Assembly (NCBI GenBank): GCA_007128525.1
Contig: SKXG01000189.1
Span: 1 to 5,055, forward strand
Source of the DNA: Pseudomonadales bacterium
GTDB taxonomy: Bacteria; Pseudomonadota; Gammaproteobacteria; Pseudomonadales; Azotimanducaceae
DNA length: 5,055 nucleotides
Direction: 5' to 3'
The notes under the pieces were generated by a model. That model did not search any database. It saw nothing but the letters and a program-made list of their open reading frames with translations, and was not told the origin of the DNA. Position numbers and translations under genes: made by a program. Of the stretch, positions 1 to 5,055 are shown in pieces (the stretch's first letter is position 1; each line of letters begins with the position of its first letter).

Positions 1-309
1 CTGGTACCCCTGACTTATGTCGAGCGCTTCACAGATGAGCGCGGCAGAGTCATCAGAGTCTACGAGGAAGAGCTTGGCGGGCGCAGCTATCGCATTCATC
101 ATACGCAGGGGCGCGCACCCACTCAGGAGTGGACGCTGGCCGATGATGAGTACCTGATGCTCGGTGACAATCGGGATAACAGTCAGGACAGCCGCTACTG
201 GGGCCCGGTGCCTGAGCGCAATATCGTCGGTCATGCCGTGGCCATCTGGATGCACAAGCCTCCGGGTTGGAACATGCCCACGTTCGAACGCAACGGCGCC
301 ATTGAGTAG
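1..309 (+). CDS. lepB: Signal peptidase I, C-terminal part (5' end outside window)
   Basis: Type I signal peptidase is an inner-membrane serine protease with a Ser/Lys dyad that cuts signal peptides from exported proteins on the periplasmic side. The open frame enters at base 1 and gives 102 residues before a TAG stop. The conserved box E of the family, GDNRDNSQDSRYWG, is at visible residues 55-68 (bases 163-204). It is followed by the typical C-terminal segment with VPERNIVGHAVAIWM. In the family the Ser, Asp and Arg of this box line the active site near the catalytic lysine. The catalytic Ser and Lys themselves, and the N-terminal membrane segments, lie upstream of the window and cannot be checked. 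The end after box E is about as short as in other gammaproteobacterial LepB proteins, so the 3' end looks intact. It is 29 bases from the next gene, and lepB upstream of rnc is the standard arrangement. Confidence 0.96.
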   Translation: MVPLTYVERFTDERGRVIRVYEEELGGRSYRIHHTQGRAPTQEWTLADDEYLMLGDNRDNSQDSRYWGPVPERNIVGHAVAIWMHKPPGWNMPTFERNGAIE

Positions 310-327
310 GGGCCCACGAAACGATGC

Positions 328-332
328 GGAGG
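328..332 (+). promoter_or_regulatory. Shine-Dalgarno site for the DUF4845 gene
   Basis: GGAGG lies six bases before a GTG codon at 339. It overlaps the codons just after an alternative in-frame ATG at 324, and that ATG has only a poor purine run (GGGG near 309-312) at long distance. The site therefore favours the GTG start. Confidence 0.7.
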
Positions 333-338
333 CAACAA

Positions 339-710
339 GTGAATAATTTGCCGGTAAGACAGCGGGGGCTGAGCCTGGTTGGCTGGCTGCTGATCATCCT
401 GGTGGTGGGCAGTGTGGCCACACTGGGTATCCGCCTGGTCCCGCACTACCTGGAGCATCGTGCCCTGGTCGGAATCGTCAATGCGTTGCCGGCAGACCAG
501 GTGCACCGGATGAGTCAGGGTGAGATTCGTGAGGCCTTGCAGCGACGCTTCACAGTCAACAACATCCGCGACAGGAATCCCGGTGATGTCATCCGTATTG
601 AACGGTCACGGGAGCGGACCGCTTTGGTCCTTGAGTATGAGATCCGTGAGCATCTGGTCGGAAACATTGATCTGGTTATTTCTTTTCACGAGCAAGTCGA
701 CTTTCAGTAA
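339..710 (+). CDS. DUF4845 family single-pass membrane protein
   Basis: This is a small protein of 123 residues from the preferred GTG start (128 from the ATG at 324). It matches in layout the DUF4845 proteins found between lepB and rnc in many gamma- and betaproteobacteria, whose function is not known. A basic stretch (R7, R9) precedes one hydrophobic segment at about residues 11-31, then RLVPHYLEH and a soluble C-terminal part of about 85 residues with alternating charged and hydrophobic stretches. This suggests an N-in membrane anchor with a periplasmic domain. The N-terminus (QRGLSLVGW, residues 8-16) resembles a type IV pilin leader, Gly followed by hydrophobic residues. However, the usual Glu at position +5 is Gly, so processing by prepilin peptidase is doubtful. 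The GTG start is chosen for its GGAGG at 328-332. The family call rests on context and on the N-terminal motif, not on a database search. Confidence 0.85.
   Translation: MNNLPVRQRGLSLVGWLLIILVVGSVATLGIRLVPHYLEHRALVGIVNALPADQVHRMSQGEIREALQRRFTVNNIRDRNPGDVIRIERSRERTALVLEYEIREHLVGNIDLVISFHEQVDFQ
410..425. repeat. Perfect 16-base palindrome inside the DUF4845 gene
   Basis: CAGTGTGGCCACACTG reads the same on both strands with no spacer. It codes for the end of the membrane segment (around S25-L29). It may be a chance product of codon choice; no function can be assigned. Confidence 0.5.
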
Positions 711-720
711 GCTCTGCCCC

Positions 721-754
721 TGGCAGTCCGGTACCTAAAGCCGGATGCCTGCCA
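721..754 (+). repeat. Stem-loop in the rnc leader
   Basis: TGGCAG (721-726) pairs with CTGCCA (749-754), and TCCGG (727-731) pairs with CCGGA (741-745). This makes 11 base pairs with a three-base bulge (746-748) on the 3' arm and a loop of nine bases; T732-G740 could add a wobble pair. It is not followed by a run of T, so it is not a standard intrinsic terminator. It could be a processing or stabilising element for the rnc message. Confidence 0.65.
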
Positions 755-756
755 TT

Positions 757-769
757 GTCGCCCGGCGAC
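757..769 (+). repeat. Short inverted repeat before rnc
   Basis: GTCGCC and GGCGAC flank a single C, so in RNA this folds as a five-pair stem with a CCG loop. It lies two bases after the larger stem-loop and 21 bases before the rnc ATG. Its position could affect access to the rnc start, but a chance GC-rich repeat is possible. Confidence 0.45.
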
Positions 770-790
770 GCCTGACGTTTGATTATCATC

Positions 791-1459
791 ATGGCTGACG
801 ACAGTCTGGAACGAAAACTCGGCTATCGTTTTAGCGACCCGAATCTGCTTCTGCAGGCTTTGACACATCGCAGTCACAGCAGCCGTCATAACGAGCGGCT
901 GGAGTTTTTGGGCGATGCGGCGCTGGGTTACGTGATAGCGAACTGGCTGTACCGGGCCCATCAGGGTGCACGTGAGCAGGATCTGACCCTGATGCGGGCC
1001 AATCTGGTGAAAGGTGAGACTTTGACAGCCATCGCCCGCGAGATTGACCTGGGTGAGTGTCTGCGGCTGGGTCAGGGTGAAAAGCGTAGCGGCGGACACC
1101 AGCGTGCCTCCATACTGGCTGATACGTTGGAGGCGGTATTCGGTGCTGTGCTGGAAGACGGCGGCATCGAAGCTGCGCGGTCCGTCATCGAGCGACTGTT
1201 TGCAGCACGCCTGGAGAGTGCCGGCAATATTGGCGGCAAGGATCCGAAAACACAGCTGCAGGAACATCTGCAGGGCCGCCGATTGCCACTGCCGGTCTAT
1301 GTAGTGGTGGCACAGGAGGGCGATGCCCATGAACCGCGTTTTACCGTGGAATGCCAGGTTGCGGCGCTGTCGATCACTGGCCGTGGCGAAGCAAGCAGCC
1401 GTCGTGATGCGGAGAAGGTGGCCGCTCAGGCCGTGCTGGCGCAGCTGGTGGAGGCATGA
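791..1459 (+). CDS. rnc: Ribonuclease III
   Basis: RNase III is a cytoplasmic homodimer that cuts double-stranded RNA; it separates 16S and 23S rRNA from the primary transcript and processes some mRNAs. The protein is 222 residues, close to the E. coli enzyme (226). The catalytic domain (about 1-145) carries the signature NERLEFLGD at 34-42 with metal ligands E35, E38 and D42. The second acidic pair, D111 and E114, lies in SILADTLEA. A double-stranded RNA binding domain follows at about 150-220, starting DPKTQLQEHLQG and ending with the basic SSRRDAEKVAAQ. All catalytic residues are present. The ATG at 791 gives the natural N-terminus; a TTG at 779 would add four residues (MIII) and neither start has a good Shine-Dalgarno site. 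The TGA stop overlaps the era start, implying translational coupling. Self-control through the leader hairpins is possible but unproven. Confidence 0.97.
   Translation: MADDSLERKLGYRFSDPNLLLQALTHRSHSSRHNERLEFLGDAALGYVIANWLYRAHQGAREQDLTLMRANLVKGETLTAIAREIDLGECLRLGQGEKRSGGHQRASILADTLEAVFGAVLEDGGIEAARSVIERLFAARLESAGNIGGKDPKTQLQEHLQGRRLPLPVYVVVAQEGDAHEPRFTVECQVAALSITGRGEASSRRDAEKVAAQAVLAQLVEA
1450..1454 (+). promoter_or_regulatory. Shine-Dalgarno site for era
   Basis: GGAGG inside the last codons of rnc. It is four bases before the ATG at 1459 but only one base before the ATG at 1456, so it favours the second of the two tandem ATG codons as the era start. Confidence 0.65.
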
Positions 1460-2364
1460 TGGACAGTACAACTGAGTCAGTACCGACACGCTGCGGCTAT
1501 GTGGCCATCATCGGGCGGCCGAATGTCGGCAAATCCACGCTGCTCAATCACCTGGTGGGTCAGAAGCTCAGCATCACGTCGCGCAAGCCCCAGACAACCC
1601 GGCACAATCTTCTGGGCGTGCTGACTGAAGGCAACAGTCAGATGTTGCTCGTTGATACGCCGGGCATTCATCAGCCACGAGACCGAGCCATCAATCGCAT
1701 GATGGTGCGCAATGCGGTCAGTGTGCTCAAGGATGTGGATCTGGTGCTGCTGGTGATCGAAGCCCGGGGCCTGACTGCAGATGATGAGCTGGTGATTGCA
1801 CAGCTCGAACGGACGCAGGCCCGCACCTACTGCCTGATCAACAAAATTGATCAGCTGGCAGACAAGTCACGGCTGTTGCCGTTGATCGAGCAGCTTGCCG
1901 GGCTCAATTGCTTCAGCGAGATTATTCCTGTCTGTGCGTTGCGGGGTGAAGGCCTGGATCAGCTGAAGACGCTGATGGCTGAAGCCGTGCCGGAAGGTCC
2001 GCATCTGTTCCCGCCGGACCAGCTCACGGATCGTTCAGAGCGATTCGTAGTGTCGGAGATCGTGCGGGAGAAGCTGATGCGTCGGCTGGGCGATGAGTTG
2101 CCGCATCGGATTACGGTGGTGGTCGACAGCTTTCAGCAGCGAGATGCGCTGGCAGACATACGCGCGACCATCTATGTCGAGCGCGACAGCCAGAAGGCCA
2201 TCATTATTGGTCGCGGCGGTGAGCGACTGAAGTCAATCGGCCGGGATGCGCGTCTGGATATTGAGAAGTTTCTCGACTGCAAAGTCATGCTGCGGCTCTG
2301 GGTCAAGGTGAAGGAAGGGTGGACCAACAGCGACAGTACCCTGCAGCACCTGGGGTACGACTGA
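1459..2364 (+). CDS. era: GTPase Era (30S ribosome assembly)
   Basis: Era is an essential GTPase that binds the 3' end of 16S rRNA and helps mature the 30S subunit; it is partly associated with the inner membrane. From the second of two tandem ATG codons the protein is 301 residues, the same as E. coli Era. The GTPase domain shows G1 GRPNVGKS (19-26), a G2 region with KPQTTRH (43-49), G3 DTPG (66-69) and G4 NKID (128-131). The G5 region reads PVCALRGEG (157-165), with Cys159 where a Ser is usual. The C-terminal KH RNA-binding domain has the GRGG loop at 251-254, followed by LKSIG and the conserved ending LWVKVKEGW. The start overlaps the rnc stop (TGATG), so the two are probably coupled; the ATG at 1456 would add one Met. 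recO follows after 13 bases, the usual order. Confidence 0.97.
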   Translation: MDSTTESVPTRCGYVAIIGRPNVGKSTLLNHLVGQKLSITSRKPQTTRHNLLGVLTEGNSQMLLVDTPGIHQPRDRAINRMMVRNAVSVLKDVDLVLLVIEARGLTADDELVIAQLERTQARTYCLINKIDQLADKSRLLPLIEQLAGLNCFSEIIPVCALRGEGLDQLKTLMAEAVPEGPHLFPPDQLTDRSERFVVSEIVREKLMRRLGDELPHRITVVVDSFQQRDALADIRATIYVERDSQKAIIIGRGGERLKSIGRDARLDIEKFLDCKVMLRLWVKVKEGWTNSDSTLQHLGYD

Positions 2365-2377
2365 GGCTGTCGCGGCC

Positions 2378-3103
2378 ATGCGGGTTCAACAAGAGCGGGC
2401 ATTTATCCTGCACAGCAGACCGTATCAGGAATCCAGTGCGATCCTGGAGCTGCTGACGCTGGAACATGGCCGGGTCAGTGTGCTGGCTCGTGGTGCCCGG
2501 CGTGCCGGCAGACGTCGACAGATGATTGCGCCGTTCAACGAGCTGCAAGTCGGATTTGGTGGTCGCGGCACGCTGTACAACCTCAATGGCCTGGACGTGA
2601 TTGCACACCACTGGCTCAGTGGTGTGCCGCTCTATGCCGGTCTGTACATGAACGAAATTTCGCTCCGCTTGCTGCGGCCGCAGGATCCGCATCCGGCGTT
2701 GTTTGTTGGTTATGGGGACAGCGTGCGGGCGCTGGTGGGGCGCAGCCAGAGCAGTGTCGATGTTGCTGCCGTGGATGTGGAACCTGTGCTGCGGCGTTTC
2801 GAAAAGCTGTTGCTGCGTGAGGCCGGCTACGAGCTGGTGTTTGATCTGGATATGCAGACCGGCGAGCCGGTACAGCCAGAGCAGCACTATCAATTCATTC
2901 CAGAAGCCGGGTTCGTCGCCGGTACTTCAGCGCAGGCGGGTGGCACATTGCTGGTACCCGGCGACGTGTTGCTGTCCATTGCCGCCGATGATTATCAGGA
3001 TCCGGAAGTCCGTCGGCTGGCAAAGCGCATCATGCGGCAGGCTCTGGGGCCGTTGCTCGGTGCGCGAGGCCTGCACAGCCGGGCTTTGTTTCGGGAGACA
3101 TAG
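2378..3103 (+). CDS. recO: DNA repair protein RecO
   Basis: RecO works with RecR (and RecF) in the cytoplasm to load RecA onto SSB-coated single-stranded DNA and to anneal strands during gap repair. The product is 241 residues, against 242 in E. coli. The N-terminal OB-fold region (about 1-80) begins with the typical QQERAFILHSRPYQESSAILELLT and continues with HGRVSVLARGARR, where the basic cluster at about 38-47 (RGARRAGRRR) would suit DNA contact. The remaining part is mainly helical and includes the family-like segments LYMNEISLRLL and RRFEKLLLREAGY. There are no cysteines at all, so the zinc-binding motif seen in some RecO proteins is absent, as in enterobacterial RecO. The ATG is preceded by TGAGG at the era stop (2362-2366), 11 bases away, a somewhat long spacing. 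The next gene starts one base after the stop codon. Confidence 0.94.
   Translation: MRVQQERAFILHSRPYQESSAILELLTLEHGRVSVLARGARRAGRRRQMIAPFNELQVGFGGRGTLYNLNGLDVIAHHWLSGVPLYAGLYMNEISLRLLRPQDPHPALFVGYGDSVRALVGRSQSSVDVAAVDVEPVLRRFEKLLLREAGYELVFDLDMQTGEPVQPEQHYQFIPEAGFVAGTSAQAGGTLLVPGDVLLSIAADDYQDPEVRRLAKRIMRQALGPLLGARGLHSRALFRET
3093..3097 (+). promoter_or_regulatory. Shine-Dalgarno site for rlmD
   Basis: GGGAG near the end of recO, seven bases before the TTG at 3105. No ATG lies in frame nearby, and this well-spaced site supports initiation at the TTG. Confidence 0.7.
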
Positions 3104-3104
3104 A

Positions 3105-4466
3105 TTGGGTAGAGGCAGACGCCAGCGTGTCATTGACGTGGCGATACAGAACCTGGACGACCAGGGATTGGGGCAGGGCAACTTCGAGGACCGGGACGTG
3201 CGGGTTCGTGATGCGTTGCCCGGCGAGCTGGTCAGCGCGCGTATTCTGAAGCGCCGTCGCGGCACCTGGTACGGCATTGTGGAAGCACGCCACAGCAGCA
3301 GTCCGGACCGCGTCGTGCCACCCTGTCCGCACTTCGCGCAGTGTGCCGGGTGTGTGATGCAGCAACTGGCGCCGGAGCACCAGCGTTCCCTGAAGCAGGC
3401 GCGCATTCTGGAGCGGCTGTCCGCAGCCGGGCTGCAACCTGCCCGGATTCTGCCGGTAACCGAGGGTCCTTCTACAGGCTATCGCCGCAAAGCCAGGTTG
3501 GGCATCCGTTATCTGGCCCGTGAAGAACGCCTGCTGCTGGGGTTCCGGCAGCCCTTTGGCAGCCGGGTGGCGGACATGGACAGCTGTGCGGTGCTGGCAC
3601 CACCGCTTGCTACATTGATTGCGCCGTTGCGGGCGCTGCTGGCCTCGCTGAGCAACGCGGCAGCGTTGCCACAGCTCGAGGTGGCAAGCGGGGATTCGGG
3701 CCCGCCAGCGTTGATTCTGCGGCATCTGACGCCTTTCACTGCCGGAGACCTGGCAGCGCTGGCCCGCTTTGAATCCGCGTATGGGGTCAAATTCCTGCTG
3801 CAGCCGAGCGGCCTGGACTCGATCCACGATTTGTCCGGGCAACCGGCTCCGCTGCTGCACTATGCGCTGAGTGACCCACCGCTGGACCTGAGCTTCAGTC
3901 CGGCGGGCTTTGTGCAGGTCAACGGTGCAGTCAATCGTGCCTTGGTCACGGCAGCCATGGCGCTGCTCGACCCGCAGCCAGGCGACGTGGTCATGGACCT
4001 GTTCTGTGGCATCGGCAACTTCTCCCTGCCGGCAGCAGCGCGGGGGGCTCGCGTAGTGGGCCTGGAAGGAGACGCGGCATTGGTCCGGCAGGCTACGGCC
4101 AATGCGACGGCCAACGGATTGTCGGATCAGGCGGAGTTTGCGGTGGCAGACCTGTACCAGGTTGACGCTGAGCTGTCATTGTCAGACAGGGCGCCGGGTT
4201 GCCAAAAGTTGCTGGTCGATCCGCCGCGTTCAGGCGTTGGCCCTGCGTTGGCGGATATCCTGGCGCTGCGACCAGGCCGGTTGGTGTACGTGTCCTGCCA
4301 TCCAGACAGCTTTATCCGGGATGCCGCCACCCTGGCCCATGCCGGTTACCGCTTCCAGGTGCTGAAACTGTTCGATATGTTCCCGCACACGGCGCATCTG
4401 GAGATTCTGGCGCTGTTTGAGTCAGGGCCAGAATCCGGATCTGAGGAGGGCGCGAGCTTATGGTAA
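3105..4466 (+). CDS. rlmD: 23S rRNA (uracil-5-)-methyltransferase RlmD
   Basis: RlmD (RumA) uses S-adenosylmethionine to make m5U in 23S rRNA (U1939 in E. coli) and carries a 4Fe-4S cluster. From the TTG start the product is 453 residues (E. coli 433). A TRAM-like RNA-binding region covers about 8-62. The cluster ligands are visible as C74-x5-C80-x2-C83 plus C161 in DMDSCAVL. The methyltransferase domain has the SAM-binding loop DLFCGIGNF (298-306), an acidic E321 after the second strand, DPPRSG (372-377), and the nucleophile C398 in YVSCHP. The C-terminus has DMFPHTAHLE (424-433), which contains the likely general-base Glu. The usual Asn after the catalytic Cys-containing motif (SCNP) is His here. 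The C-terminal tail past the core is about 15 residues, Glu/Ser/Gly-rich and overlapping relA. RlmD rather than TrmA or RlmC is favoured by the four cysteines with this spacing, the TRAM region and the relA neighbour. The frame stays open far upstream into recO, but the recO overlap and ribosome binding site argue for 3105. Confidence 0.93.
   Translation: MGRGRRQRVIDVAIQNLDDQGLGQGNFEDRDVRVRDALPGELVSARILKRRRGTWYGIVEARHSSSPDRVVPPCPHFAQCAGCVMQQLAPEHQRSLKQARILERLSAAGLQPARILPVTEGPSTGYRRKARLGIRYLAREERLLLGFRQPFGSRVADMDSCAVLAPPLATLIAPLRALLASLSNAAALPQLEVASGDSGPPALILRHLTPFTAGDLAALARFESAYGVKFLLQPSGLDSIHDLSGQPAPLLHYALSDPPLDLSFSPAGFVQVNGAVNRALVTAAMALLDPQPGDVVMDLFCGIGNFSLPAAARGARVVGLEGDAALVRQATANATANGLSDQAEFAVADLYQVDAELSLSDRAPGCQKLLVDPPRSGVGPALADILALRPGRLVYVSCHPDSFIRDAATLAHAGYRFQVLKLFDMFPHTAHLEILALFESGPESGSEEGASLW
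4445..4450 (+). promoter_or_regulatory. Shine-Dalgarno site for relA
   Basis: GGAGGG within the last codons of rlmD, nine bases before the relA ATG at 4460. A strong site at acceptable distance, supporting coupled translation of rlmD and relA. Confidence 0.7.
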
Positions 4467-5055
4467 AGCTACGCGAAGATCTGCCGCGAACGCCGGACGG
4501 ACGCATTGATGTCGAGAGCTGGGTGGACAGCCTTTTGGTGCGTAACGACGCGGTACCGCGCGAGCAGTTGCTGACGGCCTGTGAGCTTGTGCAGTCTGCA
4601 ACGCGCCGCGGCGATCTGTTGCTCGACTACGGGCTGGAATGCGCCGAACTCATTGCCGATCTCAAGCTGGATGCGGAGTCGATACTTGCAGGGCTGGTAT
4701 TCCGTGCCCTGCATGGTCGACACATTGCAGGCAGGGATGTGCGGCGTCAGCTTGGCTCGAACGTGGAGTCGATGGTCGAGGCGCTGGCCAAGCTGGCTGA
4801 CGTCCGTGATCTGGAACTGTCTTCGTCTCCATTTCTGGAGACCAACGCTGAAGACCAGCTTGAAAACGTGCGCAAGATGCTGGTGTCGCTCATTGATGAT
4901 GTGCGTGTTGCCATCATCAAACTCGTCGAGCGCATCGTGACGTTGCGGCGGCTGCGTCTTCGCCATGGTGGGCGCGGCAGCCGGGTTGGTCAGGAGTCCC
5001 TGGAAGTCTTCGTACCCTTGGCCAATCGGCTGGGTATCTGGCGCCTGAAGTGGGA
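4460..5055 (+). CDS. relA: GTP pyrophosphokinase RelA, N-terminal part (3' end outside window)
   Basis: RelA is the ribosome-associated enzyme that makes (p)ppGpp when uncharged tRNA occupies the A site. The frame starts at ATG 4460, seven bases before the end of rlmD, and runs open to the window edge (198 residues of an expected ~740). It aligns well from memory with the N-terminal pseudo-hydrolase region of gammaproteobacterial RelA: MVKLRED start, AELIADLKLDAESILAGLVFRA (about 62-83), QLENVRKMLVSLIDDVRVAIIKLVERI (133-159) and PLANRLGIWRLKW (186-198), which leads into the synthetase domain. The HD metal-binding pair of SpoT/Rel hydrolases is missing: the equivalent segment reads LVFRALHG (79-86), and the later LADRTHN-like motif is LVERIVT. 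The protein should therefore be a synthetase only, and a separate SpoT is expected elsewhere. The synthetase, TGS and regulatory C-terminal domains are not in the window. Confidence 0.93.
   Translation, partial: MVKLREDLPRTPDGRIDVESWVDSLLVRNDAVPREQLLTACELVQSATRRGDLLLDYGLECAELIADLKLDAESILAGLVFRALHGRHIAGRDVRRQLGSNVESMVEALAKLADVRDLELSSSPFLETNAEDQLENVRKMLVSLIDDVRVAIIKLVERIVTLRRLRLRHGGRGSRVGQESLEVFVPLANRLGIWRLKW

Larger units (their letters stand above)
711..790 (+). promoter_or_regulatory. rnc leader region with two inverted repeats
   Basis: This 80-base gap is the longest non-coding stretch in the window. It contains a stem-loop at 721-754 and a short inverted repeat at 757-769, annotated separately. 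I see no good -35/-10 pair and no purine-rich ribosome binding site before the rnc ATG. That could mean weak translation of rnc or control through RNA structure. In E. coli the rnc leader is known to be cut by RNase III itself, which destabilises the message; the parallel here is inference. Confidence 0.5.

Noticed and set aside
665..700. Possible sigma70 promoter for rnc near the end of the DUF4845 gene (TTGATC…)
   Set aside because: No acceptable -10 hexamer at the right distance; the resemblance is to half a promoter only.
721..754. Intrinsic terminator between the DUF4845 gene and rnc
   Set aside because: The stem is good but is followed by TTGTCG and not a T-run, and rnc lies immediately downstream in the same direction.
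740..777. REP-like repetitive element (GCCGGATGCC … GGCGACGCC)
   Set aside because: There is a loose similarity to enterobacterial REP sequences, but the spacing and arms do not fit and no second copy is seen in the window.
704..1489. Long open frame on the minus strand opposite rnc (261 codons)
   Set aside because: It is antisense to a clearly real gene with all catalytic residues, has low-complexity Gln/His-rich content typical of a shadow frame, and has no recognisable domain.
2672..2683. 12-base palindrome CTGCGGCCGCAG in recO, and CGCGGTACCGCG at 4549-4560 in relA
   Set aside because: Palindromes of this length are expected by chance in GC-rich coding sequence and both lie within conserved coding regions.
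2703..3104. N-terminal extension of RlmD into recO from ATG 2703
   Set aside because: The extension lies out of frame over the conserved C-terminal half of RecO, is Cys/Trp-rich like a shadow frame, and the TTG at 3105 has a good ribosome binding site and gives the normal family length.
2303..3860. Minus-strand open frames opposite recO and rlmD (2303-2893, 3030-3860)
   Set aside because: They mirror the codon bias of well-identified + strand genes and show no known motif or supporting ribosome binding site.

Overview
The window looks like a chromosomal housekeeping segment from a gammaproteobacterium with a fairly GC-rich genome (roughly 60% by eye). The evidence is the order lepB – DUF4845 gene – rnc – era – recO and the close protein-level resemblance to gammaproteobacterial RNase III, Era, RecO, RlmD and RelA. 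A genus cannot be named from the sequence alone. All genes lie on the + strand and are packed as one likely operon or two fused ones. I see no mobile element, CRISPR array, tRNA, rRNA or sign of recent transfer.

Layout: 1-309 is the 3' end of lepB (signal peptidase I). 339-710 is a small single-pass membrane protein of the DUF4845 type. 711-790 is the only real intergenic gap; it holds two inverted repeats just before rnc and no convincing promoter or U-tract terminator. 791-1459 is rnc (RNase III). 1459-2364 is era, with its start overlapping the rnc stop. 2378-3103 is recO. 3105-4466 is rlmD (23S rRNA m5U methyltransferase) with a TTG start one base after the recO stop. 4460-5055 is the 5' part of relA, starting inside the end of rlmD and running off the window.

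Functionally, four of the seven genes concern the ribosome: RNase III cuts the rRNA precursor, Era assists 30S maturation, RlmD methylates 23S rRNA, and RelA reads the state of the ribosome to make (p)ppGpp. RecO (recombinational repair) and LepB (removal of signal peptides) are the usual unrelated passengers of the rnc-era operon.

Nothing here amounts to a new biological system. The points most worth a second look are the hairpin region in front of rnc (possible RNase III self-control), the direct recO-rlmD-relA junction without pdxJ/acpS, substitutions in two usually conserved motifs (Era G5 and the RlmD catalytic loop), and the choice of non-ATG starts supported by strong ribosome binding sites.
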